This document shows positions 1 through 5,663 of a stretch of DNA of 37,514 nucleotides, piece by piece (positions within the stretch are counted from its first letter, which is position 1; every line of letters begins with the position of its first letter). Position numbers and translations under genes: made by a program. Source of the DNA: a virus. The notes beneath the pieces are model-generated. The model did not search any database and was not told the origin of the DNA. It saw only the letters and a program-made list of their open reading frames with translations. The stretch lies in IMG/VR virus record IMGVR_UViG_3300033144_005032, positions 1-37,514 of that record, one strand, 5' to 3'.

Positions 1-147
1 TCATGATTGTTGAAGATTCCTTCTGGTGAGGGCGTTCTGGGGTGTTTTAGGGGTGCGTGAATTAGGGTCTTGGAATGGTGCTGGTCTCCTGGGGTGGGCT
101 ATTCGGCTGAGAAGGGGATTATGCCACTTGGGTTAATGCTGAGGCTG

Positions 148-468
148 TTAAATAATTCCCAATTCCGTAGCTTTTTTCTTCGTGATGAATTGCCCCTTGC
201 GTGCAACGAGAAACCTGGACTTTGTGGTTTTAGAGATGAGGCGTTCTTCGAAGATGTCCTCTTGGACTTCGTACATGTCCGTCTCTGCCAACGTGTCATC
301 TTTACCCAGGGTGACGATGTGGTCTGGTGCCTCGTAGTTCTTGCTGACGCAATCACCGTTTGGGCTTCCACAGATAACACACTTTTGGCGTGACGCCAGA
401 GTGACCCGGATACCTGGATACATTTCGGTGGATTGGTCTCCACCAAACTCGTTGTCGTAGAAGCTCAT
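148..468 (-). CDS. Small Cys-containing phage protein, unknown function
   Basis: Encodes 106 aa. Residues about 30-40 carry a CxxC...C cluster (CVICGSPNGDC), which could bind a metal; the C-terminal third is rich in Lys/Thr. The 'CGSP.GDC' motif resembles small hypothetical proteins of actinophages from memory, but no function is known to me. The start has no Shine-Dalgarno; a TATGAT hexamer ends 6 nt before the ATG with TTGCGA 17 bp further upstream, suggesting a leaderless transcript. It is transcribed away from the plus-strand gene at 524. Several overlapping open frames on both strands are shadows of it. Confidence 0.7.
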   Translation of the reverse strand: MSFYDNEFGGDQSTEMYPGIRVTLASRQKCVICGSPNGDCVSKNYEAPDHIVTLGKDDTLAETDMYEVQEDIFEERLISKTTKSRFLVARKGQFITKKKATELGII

Positions 469-474
469 TTACCG

Positions 475-503
475 ATCATAGTCGATAGTGGCGCTCCTCG
501 CAA
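475..503 (-). promoter_or_regulatory. Predicted promoter for the 106-aa Cys protein (leaderless)
   Basis: On the minus strand TTGCGA (498-503) and TATGAT (475-480) are separated by exactly 17 bp. The -10 ends 6 nt before the ATG at 468, so transcription would begin at or next to the start codon. There is no ribosome-binding site in between. Confidence 0.5.
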
Positions 504-523
504 ATCCATGCCATAATTACTTC

Positions 524-817
524 ATGGAAGAAGCAACACCACAAGAAATAGCCATTGACCGAGCCATTGCGATCCTCGATGGCATGACAACACAGGCAGC
601 CAATTCAAACGTTGACGGTGAAGCAATGTTCGATGACGATGTTGCTGTTACGATGGCATTGGCGTGGTCGAATCTCGCTATTGCGATCGTGCAGTCGAAT
701 CGTTTTGCAGCGGCGAGGAACCTCGCCTCTCTTGCTGCGGACTGGTTGGAGAACCCGACGCGGGAAGGCCACGATCTGCTGGTTGTTGCCGTGTCTCAGT
801 ACAGGGACTTTGGCTAG
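524..817 (+). CDS. Unknown helical protein, 97 aa
   Basis: The only plus-strand gene in the first 3.3 kb. The frame is open from a GTG at 488, but the ATG at 524 is preferred because 488 lies within the divergent promoter. The product is acidic at the N-terminus and rich in Ala/Leu, with predicted amphipathic helices (residues 40-80), reminiscent of short TPR-like helical repeats, but no family is recognised. There is no Shine-Dalgarno; a CATAAT hexamer ends 6 nt before the ATG. Its stop overlaps by 4 bp the stop of the convergent gene at 814-1053. Confidence 0.55.
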   Translation: MEEATPQEIAIDRAIAILDGMTTQAANSNVDGEAMFDDDVAVTMALAWSNLAIAIVQSNRFAAARNLASLAADWLENPTREGHDLLVVAVSQYRDFG

Positions 818-1053
818 TCTCCGATTTCGTATTCGCAACCCAGGGTTTGTCCCCTGTAGACGTCTTTGGTGAGTGCCTTCATGGCATCTGCTGATCCCTT
901 GAAATAGGCTGCGTCCTCGTATATTTCCTGCTTCAGTCGGTCGCGGTGGAGGAACATGTACTCTTCGCTCAATGATTTGAGGACAGCTTCAAGCTTGTCC
1001 TTGTTTGTGTAACGATTCCACTTGATGTTCTTTCGAGAAACCCAAACGGTCAT
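814..1053 (-). CDS. Unknown small basic protein, 79 aa
   Basis: Encodes 79 aa with a Lys/Arg-rich first half and an acidic C-terminus; helical character around residues 20-60. A GGAGG ribosome-binding site lies 5 nt before the ATG. It follows the ParS/MbcA-like gene by 10 bp, so both are probably one transcript. Its 3' end meets the plus-strand gene tail to tail with a 4-bp overlap. No domain recognised. Confidence 0.65.
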   Translation of the reverse strand: MTVWVSRKNIKWNRYTNKDKLEAVLKSLSEEYMFLHRDRLKQEIYEDAAYFKGSADAMKALTKDVYRGQTLGCEYEIGD

Positions 1054-1063
1054 TATTCCTCCG

Positions 1064-1369
1064 TCACTGATTCCAATTATATGTAGTATTGTCTGCCAGG
1101 GCGATTACGCGTTTGACGTCCCCGTCACGTAATGCTTCTAGTGGCGTTCTTTCGTCAAGGCTTGGGAATTTCCCAAAGAACCATCCTGCTATTGTCCATT
1201 TATCTGCGCCATGCAAGTGTGTCAGTACTTGATCGAACTCTTCACGTATCTCCGGATCGAACTGAAAAATCGGGGCAATAGTTATTCCGTCTCTAGTTAC
1301 CAAGACGAGACTTGCGTCTTCGGTGTCCACTGTGAACGGACCCAATATGTTCCAGGGGCTGTCAGTCAT
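1064..1369 (-). CDS. ParS/MbcA-type antitoxin-like domain protein (DUF2384-like)
   Basis: Encodes 101 aa from the ATG at 1369, which has GGGGAAG just upstream and overlaps the preceding stop by 4 bp (ATGA). The C-terminal half (residues about 55-101) has the pattern of the Xre/MbcA/ParS toxin-binding domain: 'GWFFGKFPSLDERTPLEALRDG' continuing with a DV.RVI.LA helix, matching the family's W...P...L.GRTPLE.L..GD...V..LA layout. In that family the domain neutralises RES-type NAD+-degrading toxins. No RES toxin gene is visible nearby, so this may be a free-standing phage homologue or antitoxin mimic. The N-terminal half is not recognised and has no clear HTH. Function is inferred from motif layout only. 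Confidence 0.5.
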   Translation of the reverse strand: MTDSPWNILGPFTVDTEDASLVLVTRDGITIAPIFQFDPEIREEFDQVLTHLHGADKWTIAGWFFGKFPSLDERTPLEALRDGDVKRVIALADNTTYNWNQ

Positions 1370-1545
1370 TTTTCTTCCCCCAACAGAACGTCTAGCGGTA
1401 TTTGGCCGATCCCGCCACACTTTTGGCAGGGGCCATCCTCGTAGGCGTAGATCGCTAGGGATTCTACGTTGAAGGTTTTGTGTTCGGGGTCGATCCCGTT
1501 GCCGTTGCATCGGCTACAGGTAACTCCGATCGTGATAAATCCCAT
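1366..1545 (-). CDS. 59-aa zinc-ribbon-like protein with two CxxC motifs
   Basis: A short gene of 59 codons. It carries two Cys pairs, CSRC (residues 10-13) and CQKC (40-43), each followed by Gly-rich N/GxG, as in DnaJ central-domain zinc fingers (CxxCxGxG). The pairs are about 27 residues apart, enough to form one zinc site. A GAAGGA ribosome-binding site lies just upstream of the ATG, and the stop overlaps the next gene's start (ATGA), which supports translational coupling. Small one-zinc DnaJ-like proteins are common in phages; the role here is unknown. Confidence 0.65.
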   Translation of the reverse strand: MGFITIGVTCSRCNGNGIDPEHKTFNVESLAIYAYEDGPCQKCGGIGQIPLDVLLGEEK

Positions 1546-1555
1546 TGCGTCCTTC

Positions 1556-1586
1556 AGAAAAGCGGTGGGGACCCGAAGGCCCCCAC
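1556..1586 (-). terminator. Rho-independent terminator after the ParB-like gene
   Basis: Minus strand: a 9-bp stem with one mismatch (GTGGGG arm, TTCG tetraloop, CCCCAC arm) followed by CGCTTTTCT. It lies 17 bp past the stop of the ParB-like gene and immediately before the 59-aa gene, so genes 1545-814 need readthrough or another start. Confidence 0.65.
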
Positions 1587-1602
1587 TACTGCTTAACGTT
1601 TG

Positions 1603-2481
1603 TTACTTGCGTTTCGGGAACAGATGGCCCGTCGGCGTTACTACGTCAATGCGATTCGTTCTCAGGCCCTTGTTGTAGGCCATGATGAGCTGATTCGCTG
1701 TTTCGTTGATTGGCTTTGTCCCAGATACGGCAGCAATGCTACTGCCCCTTGCGAACACCTGCTGCGGTGTCCCAATGGACGCAACAGCTTTGGCTAGCCG
1801 ACCGCGATTTACGGTTGAGTCCGAGTATAGTATTGCCCCAACGCTCGTCAACAGTGCGTAGAAGAACGTATCGGTATGACGGTCACCGTCGTATGCGCGA
1901 AGCAGCACGTCCAGCACCCCATCTACCAATTCGACGCCACCATTTTGGTACAGGCGATAAACGGTTCCGATAGAACGCAATCCGGGCGATTTGTGGAACT
2001 TGACAACCTTGACGTTGTGCTTGTCCAGAACACTCTGGATAGCTACTGCGTCTGGGTTGCCTGCTGCCACAGAAGCCCTGTGAATATCCACGGGCTTCGG
2101 CTTGGTCCGGTTTGAGTTCAGCGTGGTAAACACGCGGGCTTCATCCCGAACGGATAGGCCGGTATGTATCACTGCTGGAACCTTCTGGTCCTCCCAGCCA
2201 ATGTCGTACATCGCGGCAACACGGTGCCCGCCATCAATGATGGCCAGCGTTCCGTCTGTTCGCTTTGAAATAACCAACGTTCCGAATGAGTCGGGATCAA
2301 AGTTGGTCGCGATTCGGTAAACCTTTGTCGGTTCCAGGTCACGTTGATACGTGCTGTCACTGACGAGGTCGCGAATGTATACCCACGTGATCTCAACGGT
2401 GTCGCCACGAGATTCCTCGACGACTACGTTCAGCGGTTTGCGACGATCTAACTTTGGTGTGGTTAGTACTTGATCAGTCAC
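1603..2481 (-). CDS. ParB/sulfiredoxin-fold (DGxHR-type) protein
   Basis: Encodes 292 aa. The N-terminal half has the ParB/Srx nuclease-like layout: a strand with 'YQRDL' (45-49), a helix, then 'IIDGGHRVAAM' (81-91), the DGxHR signature that contacts nucleotide in ParB-type folds, followed by 'VPAVIHTGLS' and an 'LNSNRTK' region seen in phage DGQHR proteins. The C-terminal half is helical and unassigned. The start is the GTG at 2481: it has AAAGGAGG at good spacing, whereas the longer open frame to 2535 would begin inside the promoter. A strong promoter and a leader hairpin precede it and a terminator follows, so it is its own unit. Known homologues act as regulators or nuclease/NTPase-like proteins; no ParA partner is present, so plasmid-type partition cannot be claimed. 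Confidence 0.75.
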   Translation of the reverse strand: MTDQVLTTPKLDRRKPLNVVVEESRGDTVEITWVYIRDLVSDSTYQRDLEPTKVYRIATNFDPDSFGTLVISKRTDGTLAIIDGGHRVAAMYDIGWEDQKVPAVIHTGLSVRDEARVFTTLNSNRTKPKPVDIHRASVAAGNPDAVAIQSVLDKHNVKVVKFHKSPGLRSIGTVYRLYQNGGVELVDGVLDVLLRAYDGDRHTDTFFYALLTSVGAILYSDSTVNRGRLAKAVASIGTPQQVFARGSSIAAVSGTKPINETANQLIMAYNKGLRTNRIDVVTPTGHLFPKRK

Positions 2482-2510
2482 GGTGCATCCCCTCCTTTCT
2501 GTGGTGTATT

Positions 2511-2529
2511 CCGCGCTGTCCAGGCGCGG
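2511..2529. promoter_or_regulatory. Perfect inverted repeat in the ParB leader
   Basis: CCGCGC and GCGCGG flank a 7-nt centre, placed between the predicted transcription start (about 2531) and the ribosome-binding site. In RNA it would be a hairpin at the extreme 5' end; in DNA it could be an operator, possibly for autoregulation. Function inferred from position only. Confidence 0.45.
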
Positions 2530-2537
2530 TATCACAC

Positions 2538-2566
2538 ACTATAGCAGAAGGGCCATTCGTTGTCAA
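2538..2566 (-). promoter_or_regulatory. Strong sigma70-type promoter for the ParB-like gene
   Basis: Minus strand TTGACA (2561-2566), 17-bp spacer, TATAGT (2538-2543), with TGC before the -10 as in extended -10 promoters. This is the best promoter match in the window. Predicted start about 2531, giving a 50-nt leader. Confidence 0.8.
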
Positions 2567-2570
2567 GAGT

Positions 2571-2894
2571 TCAGCGAATCAGACGTTTGGTCACTCCGGC
2601 GAATAGGGCAACCAGGAGAGCGGCGTAGACAGAGCTGGAGAAGCTAAAGCCAAAGTCGAGAATTTCTTCATCTGCAAGTACGGCAGTCATTCCCATGATG
2701 GTTGCCGTAGATATCGCCAGATAAAGGACCGAAACGAAAAATGCGGCAACGAAGACAGTTGCACCGAGGGAGAACTTTGCCCTAGCCTCTTCTTTGGCCA
2801 TAGCCTTTTCTTCCTTCTCGACGATGGGGTCAGCAGCTTGGTCGCCGATGATTCTCTTAGTGATGTCTTCCCAAGATTCGTTTTGTTCAGACAT
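2571..2894 (-). CDS. Small membrane protein with two transmembrane helices
   Basis: Encodes 107 aa from the ATG at 2894, which overlaps the end of the upstream regulator gene by 8 bp and so is probably translationally coupled (no own ribosome-binding site). The N-terminal 45 residues are charged (many Glu/Lys); two hydrophobic segments follow, about residues 42-70 and 80-102, separated by a short acidic loop (ADEEILD), and the protein ends in Lys-Arg-Leu-Ile-Arg. Size and topology fit a two-helix holin as well as a generic phage inner-membrane protein, but no endolysin gene is adjacent, so the holin idea is weak. Confidence 0.7.
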   Translation of the reverse strand: MSEQNESWEDITKRIIGDQAADPIVEKEEKAMAKEEARAKFSLGATVFVAAFFVSVLYLAISTATIMGMTAVLADEEILDFGFSFSSSVYAALLVALFAGVTKRLIR

Positions 2895-3246
2895 CGGAAA
2901 CGATTTGGTGAATGCGTTGACGCGACAGACCGAACTCCTGCCCAATTTCACGCAAGCTCATTCCGTTAGAACGCATCTGCTTGATGTGGTTGTCGCGTAC
3001 AGTGTCCGACTTTGGGCCAGGACGCAACGGGCCCCACTGCCAGCCCGAATAAGCCTCAAGGTTTGCAATTCTGTCTTGAGCGAGCTGCCCTTGCCGATAT
3101 CGGGTACGAAGGTATGAAACCCACGAGCCAAGATTGATTTCTTCTCCTCCGTATGTCTCAACGTGGTTCGCTGGGACGAGGGCGTGGCCCTCTCTGGCGG
3201 TGAATGCGTCTAGCGCCGCTTGGCGTGCGTTCGGGTCTATTGCCAT
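2887..3246 (-). CDS. Helicase-associated (HA) domain plus HTH regulator
   Basis: Encodes 119 aa from the ATG at 3246, chosen because AAAGGA lies 10 nt upstream; an in-frame ATG at 3273 is possible if the message is leaderless. Residues about 8-66 resemble the helicase-associated (HA) domain: a helix, 'GHALVP', 'LGSWVSYLRTRYRQGQL', 'RIANLEAYSGWQW'. After a Pro-rich linker, residues 80-119 form a sigma-region-4/Trp-repressor-like helix-turn-helix ('MSLREIGQEFGLSRQRIHQIV'-type). HA domains are small DNA-binding helical domains seen often in actinobacteria. The combination suggests a compact DNA-binding regulator, perhaps of the divergent structural operon. Coupled downstream to the membrane protein gene. 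Confidence 0.75.
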   Translation of the reverse strand: MAIDPNARQAALDAFTAREGHALVPANHVETYGGEEINLGSWVSYLRTRYRQGQLAQDRIANLEAYSGWQWGPLRPGPKSDTVRDNHIKQMRSNGMSLREIGQEFGLSRQRIHQIVSDV

Positions 3247-3280
3247 GGTCGGGTAGTCCTTTAGATCAGTCATGCTGTAA

Positions 3281-3309
3281 ACATTAGCCCAAATCGGGCA
3301 TCATGTAAA
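3281..3309 (-). promoter_or_regulatory. Predicted promoter for the HA/HTH regulator
   Basis: Minus strand TTTACA (3304-3309), 17-bp spacer, TAATGT (3281-3286). The -10 ends 7 nt before the ATG at 3273, so the start would lie there, giving a 27-nt leader for the ATG at 3246. The spacer holds a GCCC...GGGC imperfect palindrome that could be an operator. Confidence 0.5.
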
Positions 3310-3328
3310 GGGTTGACGTGCTAAAACC

Positions 3329-3359
3329 TTCACAACGGGCGAGTGCCGTTGGGTATCAT
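3329..3359 (+). promoter_or_regulatory. Candidate promoter for the structural operon
   Basis: TTCACA (3329-3334) and TATCAT (3354-3359) are 19 bp apart, the same arrangement as before the sheath gene (TTCATC-19-TATCAT) and at 17129 (TTCTCT-19-TAGAAT). The -35 is poor and spacing long for a host sigma70 promoter, so it may be a phage-specific late promoter or chance. Confidence 0.3.
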
Positions 3360-3390
3360 GCAATGCGAACCCCGTAGGGAGAACTGCAAC

Positions 3391-3540
3391 GTGCCTATTC
3401 CTAGTACCAATGTCGACACCGAACTTTCGTCAGCGACGCGATCTTCGGTTCCGGAACGTCCGGGCCTGTTGACGCGTATCCGCAGACGCATCCGTGACGC
3501 TCTTCGCTCGTCTGCCGCGCGTGCTCGCGGAGAATCATAG
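3391..3540 (+). CDS. Arg-rich 49-aa peptide at the head of the structural operon
   Basis: Encodes 49 aa. The first 25 residues are Ser/Thr/Pro-rich and polar; the last 24 form a strongly basic helix ('RIRRRIRDALRSSAARARGE'). The GTG at 3391 is chosen because AGGGAGA sits 8 nt upstream, better than the ATG at 3343. It ends 16 bp before the adaptor gene and is the first plus-strand gene of the tail cluster. No family recognised; the basic tail could bind nucleic acid or a capsid partner. Confidence 0.55.
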   Translation: MPIPSTNVDTELSSATRSSVPERPGLLTRIRRRIRDALRSSAARARGES

Positions 3541-3556
3541 ACACTAAAGGAGCCCT

Positions 3557-4183
3557 ATGTCCCTCGTAACCGTTGGCGACTTACAGAACTACGCCGACTG
3601 GTCATTCAGCGACACGCAGAAACAGGCGGCAGAAGGAGTGATCGCAGGTCTCCAAGTTGAAATGGAAACCTACTTGCGTCGCCCTGTCGAGCTGACTCGT
3701 TTCCGTGACGACTACACTGTCCCGTCCAACTACAGGGCCTCCAGCCTGAACTCCACGTTCTATGACGGAACGGATGTGACGGGAGTGACGCAACAGTATC
3801 AGCTGGAAACGTTCATTTTGAGTCTGGATAACTCCCCCGTTGGGAAAGTTCTCGAAGTGACGTCTTCAACTCCGTCTGGCAGCGTAACGAAGACACTTGC
3901 CGAAGGAACTGACTATGTTGTTCGCAAGTTTGGTATTGAGTTTTTTGGTGGCATCGGTGCCGACTTTCTCATAAAAGTTACATACGATGCAGGGCTCGAC
4001 GGTAAGGACATTGACTATTTCAAGCTTGTGATTTTGCGTGCCGCCATTCGAGAGATGCAAAACATGCATGACGATGTTGTCGCTGTGAAGGACTTGGAGA
4101 CAAGGAACGTGGGTCCGTTGCAAACCGGGTTCCTCGATACTGAGCTGTCGATGTTGAAGCGGTGGCGACGAGTTAGGCCGTAG
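3557..4183 (+). CDS. Head-tail adaptor (connector) protein
   Basis: Encodes 208 aa, the usual size for gp6/gp15-type adaptors (HK97 gp6, SPP1 gp15 fold). It has an N-terminal helical part ('VTVGDLQNYADWSFSD', then a long helix ending in a YLRRPVE motif), an inserted beta region (residues 50-140) and a C-terminal helical bundle that includes 'DYFKLVILRAAIREMQNM', the pattern of proteins that sit between portal and tail. Preceded by AAAGGAG. It is followed by the gpG-like and terminator genes in the canonical order adaptor - stopper/neck - terminator - sheath. The portal and capsid genes that normally precede it are not next to it. Confidence 0.75.
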   Translation: MSLVTVGDLQNYADWSFSDTQKQAAEGVIAGLQVEMETYLRRPVELTRFRDDYTVPSNYRASSLNSTFYDGTDVTGVTQQYQLETFILSLDNSPVGKVLEVTSSTPSGSVTKTLAEGTDYVVRKFGIEFFGGIGADFLIKVTYDAGLDGKDIDYFKLVILRAAIREMQNMHDDVVAVKDLETRNVGPLQTGFLDTELSMLKRWRRVRP

Positions 4184-4185
4184 CG

Positions 4186-4686
4186 ATGGGAACAAAAGTT
4201 CGAGTCGATGATCGGCAAGCCAAACTCAACATGAGGGCACGTTTCCGACGTGCCGAAGATTTCCGTCCCGTGTTCCGGTGGGCACAGCGCGAGATGGAGC
4301 GGGCCAATCGTGCGAATTTCGCTACTGAGGGTGTTGCGTCTGGTGCGGCATGGAAGCCACTTGACCCAAAGTATGGTGCTTGGAAACTTGCCCATTACGG
4401 AGCAAAGCCAATTCTCGTATTGACACGAGACTTGAAAAGCTCCCTCACGAGCCTTCGCGGATATCCAAACGAAATTGGACGCAAAGTCGCAACGTTCGGA
4501 ACAGACGTCGAGTATGCCAAGTTTCACCAATCCGGGACATCGAAGATGGCGCAAAGAACAATCGTGTTCATCCCGCCGCTCTTCGCCCAAGCGATGTCTC
4601 AACAGGTACTCTCACACATACTGTATGGAAAGCTGGGCGTCGGCGGTGCGCCGATACAACTTCTTAAGGGGCTCTTCCCAGGATGA
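4186..4686 (+). CDS. HK97 gp10 / Mu gpG-like neck or tail-completion protein
   Basis: Encodes 166 aa. It has the layout of phage virion morphogenesis proteins: an N-terminal basic helical part with 'ANRANFATEG', then 'W.PLDPKY.AWK' (residues about 56-70), 'ILVLTRDLKSSLTS' (about 77-90) and 'VEYAKFHQSGT' (about 108-118) followed by 'R...F.PP'. In Mu gpG / P2 gpS-type proteins these elements form a ring at the tail-head junction. It starts 2 bp after the adaptor stop and its TGA overlaps the next gene's ATG, so the three neck genes are coupled. Confidence 0.75.
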   Translation: MGTKVRVDDRQAKLNMRARFRRAEDFRPVFRWAQREMERANRANFATEGVASGAAWKPLDPKYGAWKLAHYGAKPILVLTRDLKSSLTSLRGYPNEIGRKVATFGTDVEYAKFHQSGTSKMAQRTIVFIPPLFAQAMSQQVLSHILYGKLGVGGAPIQLLKGLFPG

Positions 4687-5567
4687 TGAATGGACCCAAA
4701 AGGGCCAGGCATTGGGTAACCGATTACCTGTCTTCGGACGTGCCTTCTCGCCTCATCCCGTACCGTGCATGGTGGAGTCTTGACGACACAACTTTGCCAA
4801 ACCCCACCCTGTACCTCACATACGAACCCGTTGCCATCGACCACTGGCCCATGATCTACACAGTCGCCTTAGCGACACAGTCAATCACGCGAGAAGACTA
4901 CGACTACGATTCCAACCCAAAATACGAAGTCCGTATGGCAATGAGAACGTACATTTGGGCAAAGGGCGAAACTTCGGAAGGAGCCTCAGACCTTCGCGAC
5001 GATCTTACAACAGTTGTTCGAGACGCCTTTCTTGATGGTCCAGCCGTATCTGGATACAACCAAATGCAAACAGACTGTTCTGGCCTCATCGACGAAGGAA
5101 CAATCCGAGAAGAGTTTTCAGACCTGACGCCCCTGAAGGGTGAACGCATGTTGGCGGGCGCTTACATTCAGTATGACCTCGTCATGACCGAAGTTGTCAC
5201 CAGGGACTTGCTTGGCTCTGGCATCGTGTCTGTTATCCCGACTGTCATGGTTGGTTTGATTGAGAAGGTTCCCAATGCGCCCACACTGCTCCTCACCGTA
5301 GATGGCGCTGCAACAGAAGTAGATATGACCTGGCGCGCACCTACGTGGGACGGAGGCGGTTTCCCGCTTCTGGGTTACAAGGTTGAGCAATCGGAAGACG
5401 ACGGAGATAATTGGACAGTTTCAATAGCTGACACTGGGACCACTACTCCGACTGCTACCGTTACGGGGTTGACAACGGGAGAAGTTTACTTATTCCGCGT
5501 GTCTGCAATAAACGAAAACGGAACCGGAGCCGCCTCTGCACCTTCAGCACCCACGACAGCACCGTAG
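4683..5567 (+). CDS. Tail terminator protein with C-terminal fibronectin type III domain
   Basis: Encodes 294 aa. Residues 1-185 match tail terminator proteins (lambda gpU / T4 gp15 role) by position and layout: an N-terminal helix, a beta core with a long acidic loop, and repeated strands ('EVRMAMRTYIWAKG', 'GAYIQYDLVMTEV'). Residues about 195-290 form an Fn3 domain: 'PNAPTLLLTV', 'VDMTWRAP', 'PLLGYKVEQSEDDGDNW', 'TVTGLTTGEVYLFRVSAINENGTG'. Fn3 on a neck protein is less common than on tube or fibre proteins and would hang from the collar. Translationally coupled to the preceding gene. The terminator role is inferred from gene order; the Fn3 assignment is clear. Confidence 0.75.
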   Translation: MMNGPKRARHWVTDYLSSDVPSRLIPYRAWWSLDDTTLPNPTLYLTYEPVAIDHWPMIYTVALATQSITREDYDYDSNPKYEVRMAMRTYIWAKGETSEGASDLRDDLTTVVRDAFLDGPAVSGYNQMQTDCSGLIDEGTIREEFSDLTPLKGERMLAGAYIQYDLVMTEVVTRDLLGSGIVSVIPTVMVGLIEKVPNAPTLLLTVDGAATEVDMTWRAPTWDGGGFPLLGYKVEQSEDDGDNWTVSIADTGTTTPTATVTGLTTGEVYLFRVSAINENGTGAASAPSAPTTAP

Positions 5568-5591
5568 TGAGGGAACTATCTCTCTGAAACG

Positions 5592-5622
5592 TTCATCGCT
5601 GTTAAGGTCAAAGGTGTATCAT
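5592..5622 (+). promoter_or_regulatory. Candidate promoter before the sheath gene
   Basis: TTCATC (5592-5597), 19 bp, TATCAT (5617-5622), about 40 bp before the sheath start, in a 96-bp gap. The same spacing and -10 occur upstream of the operon at 3329-3359. Sheath and tube are needed in high copy, which makes an internal promoter plausible. Confidence 0.35.
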
Positions 5623-5663
5623 CGACTCAGTTTCAAGATTTAGCCAATTGGAGGCAAACCCAG

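Noticed and set aside
1-4. A minus-strand ATG at 4 reading out of the window, with AAGGAA about 12 nt upstream
   Set aside because: Only one codon is visible, and the spacing is long; a gene cannot be supported. The stretch 1-147 holds no other gene, hairpin or repeat that I can see.
70-446. Open frames on the plus strand (70-393) and in another minus frame (99-446)
   Set aside because: They overlap the 106-aa Cys protein, which has a promoter and plausible composition; the others have Cys/Trp/Arg-rich translations typical of shadow frames.
2482-2535. Longer start for the ParB-like protein at 2535
   Set aside because: It would lie in the promoter start region and the leader hairpin; the GTG at 2481 has a near-perfect ribosome-binding site.
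2571-2894. Holin assignment for the two-helix membrane protein
   Set aside because: Topology fits but no endolysin or spanin is nearby and it is coupled to a regulator gene; left as a membrane protein of unknown role.
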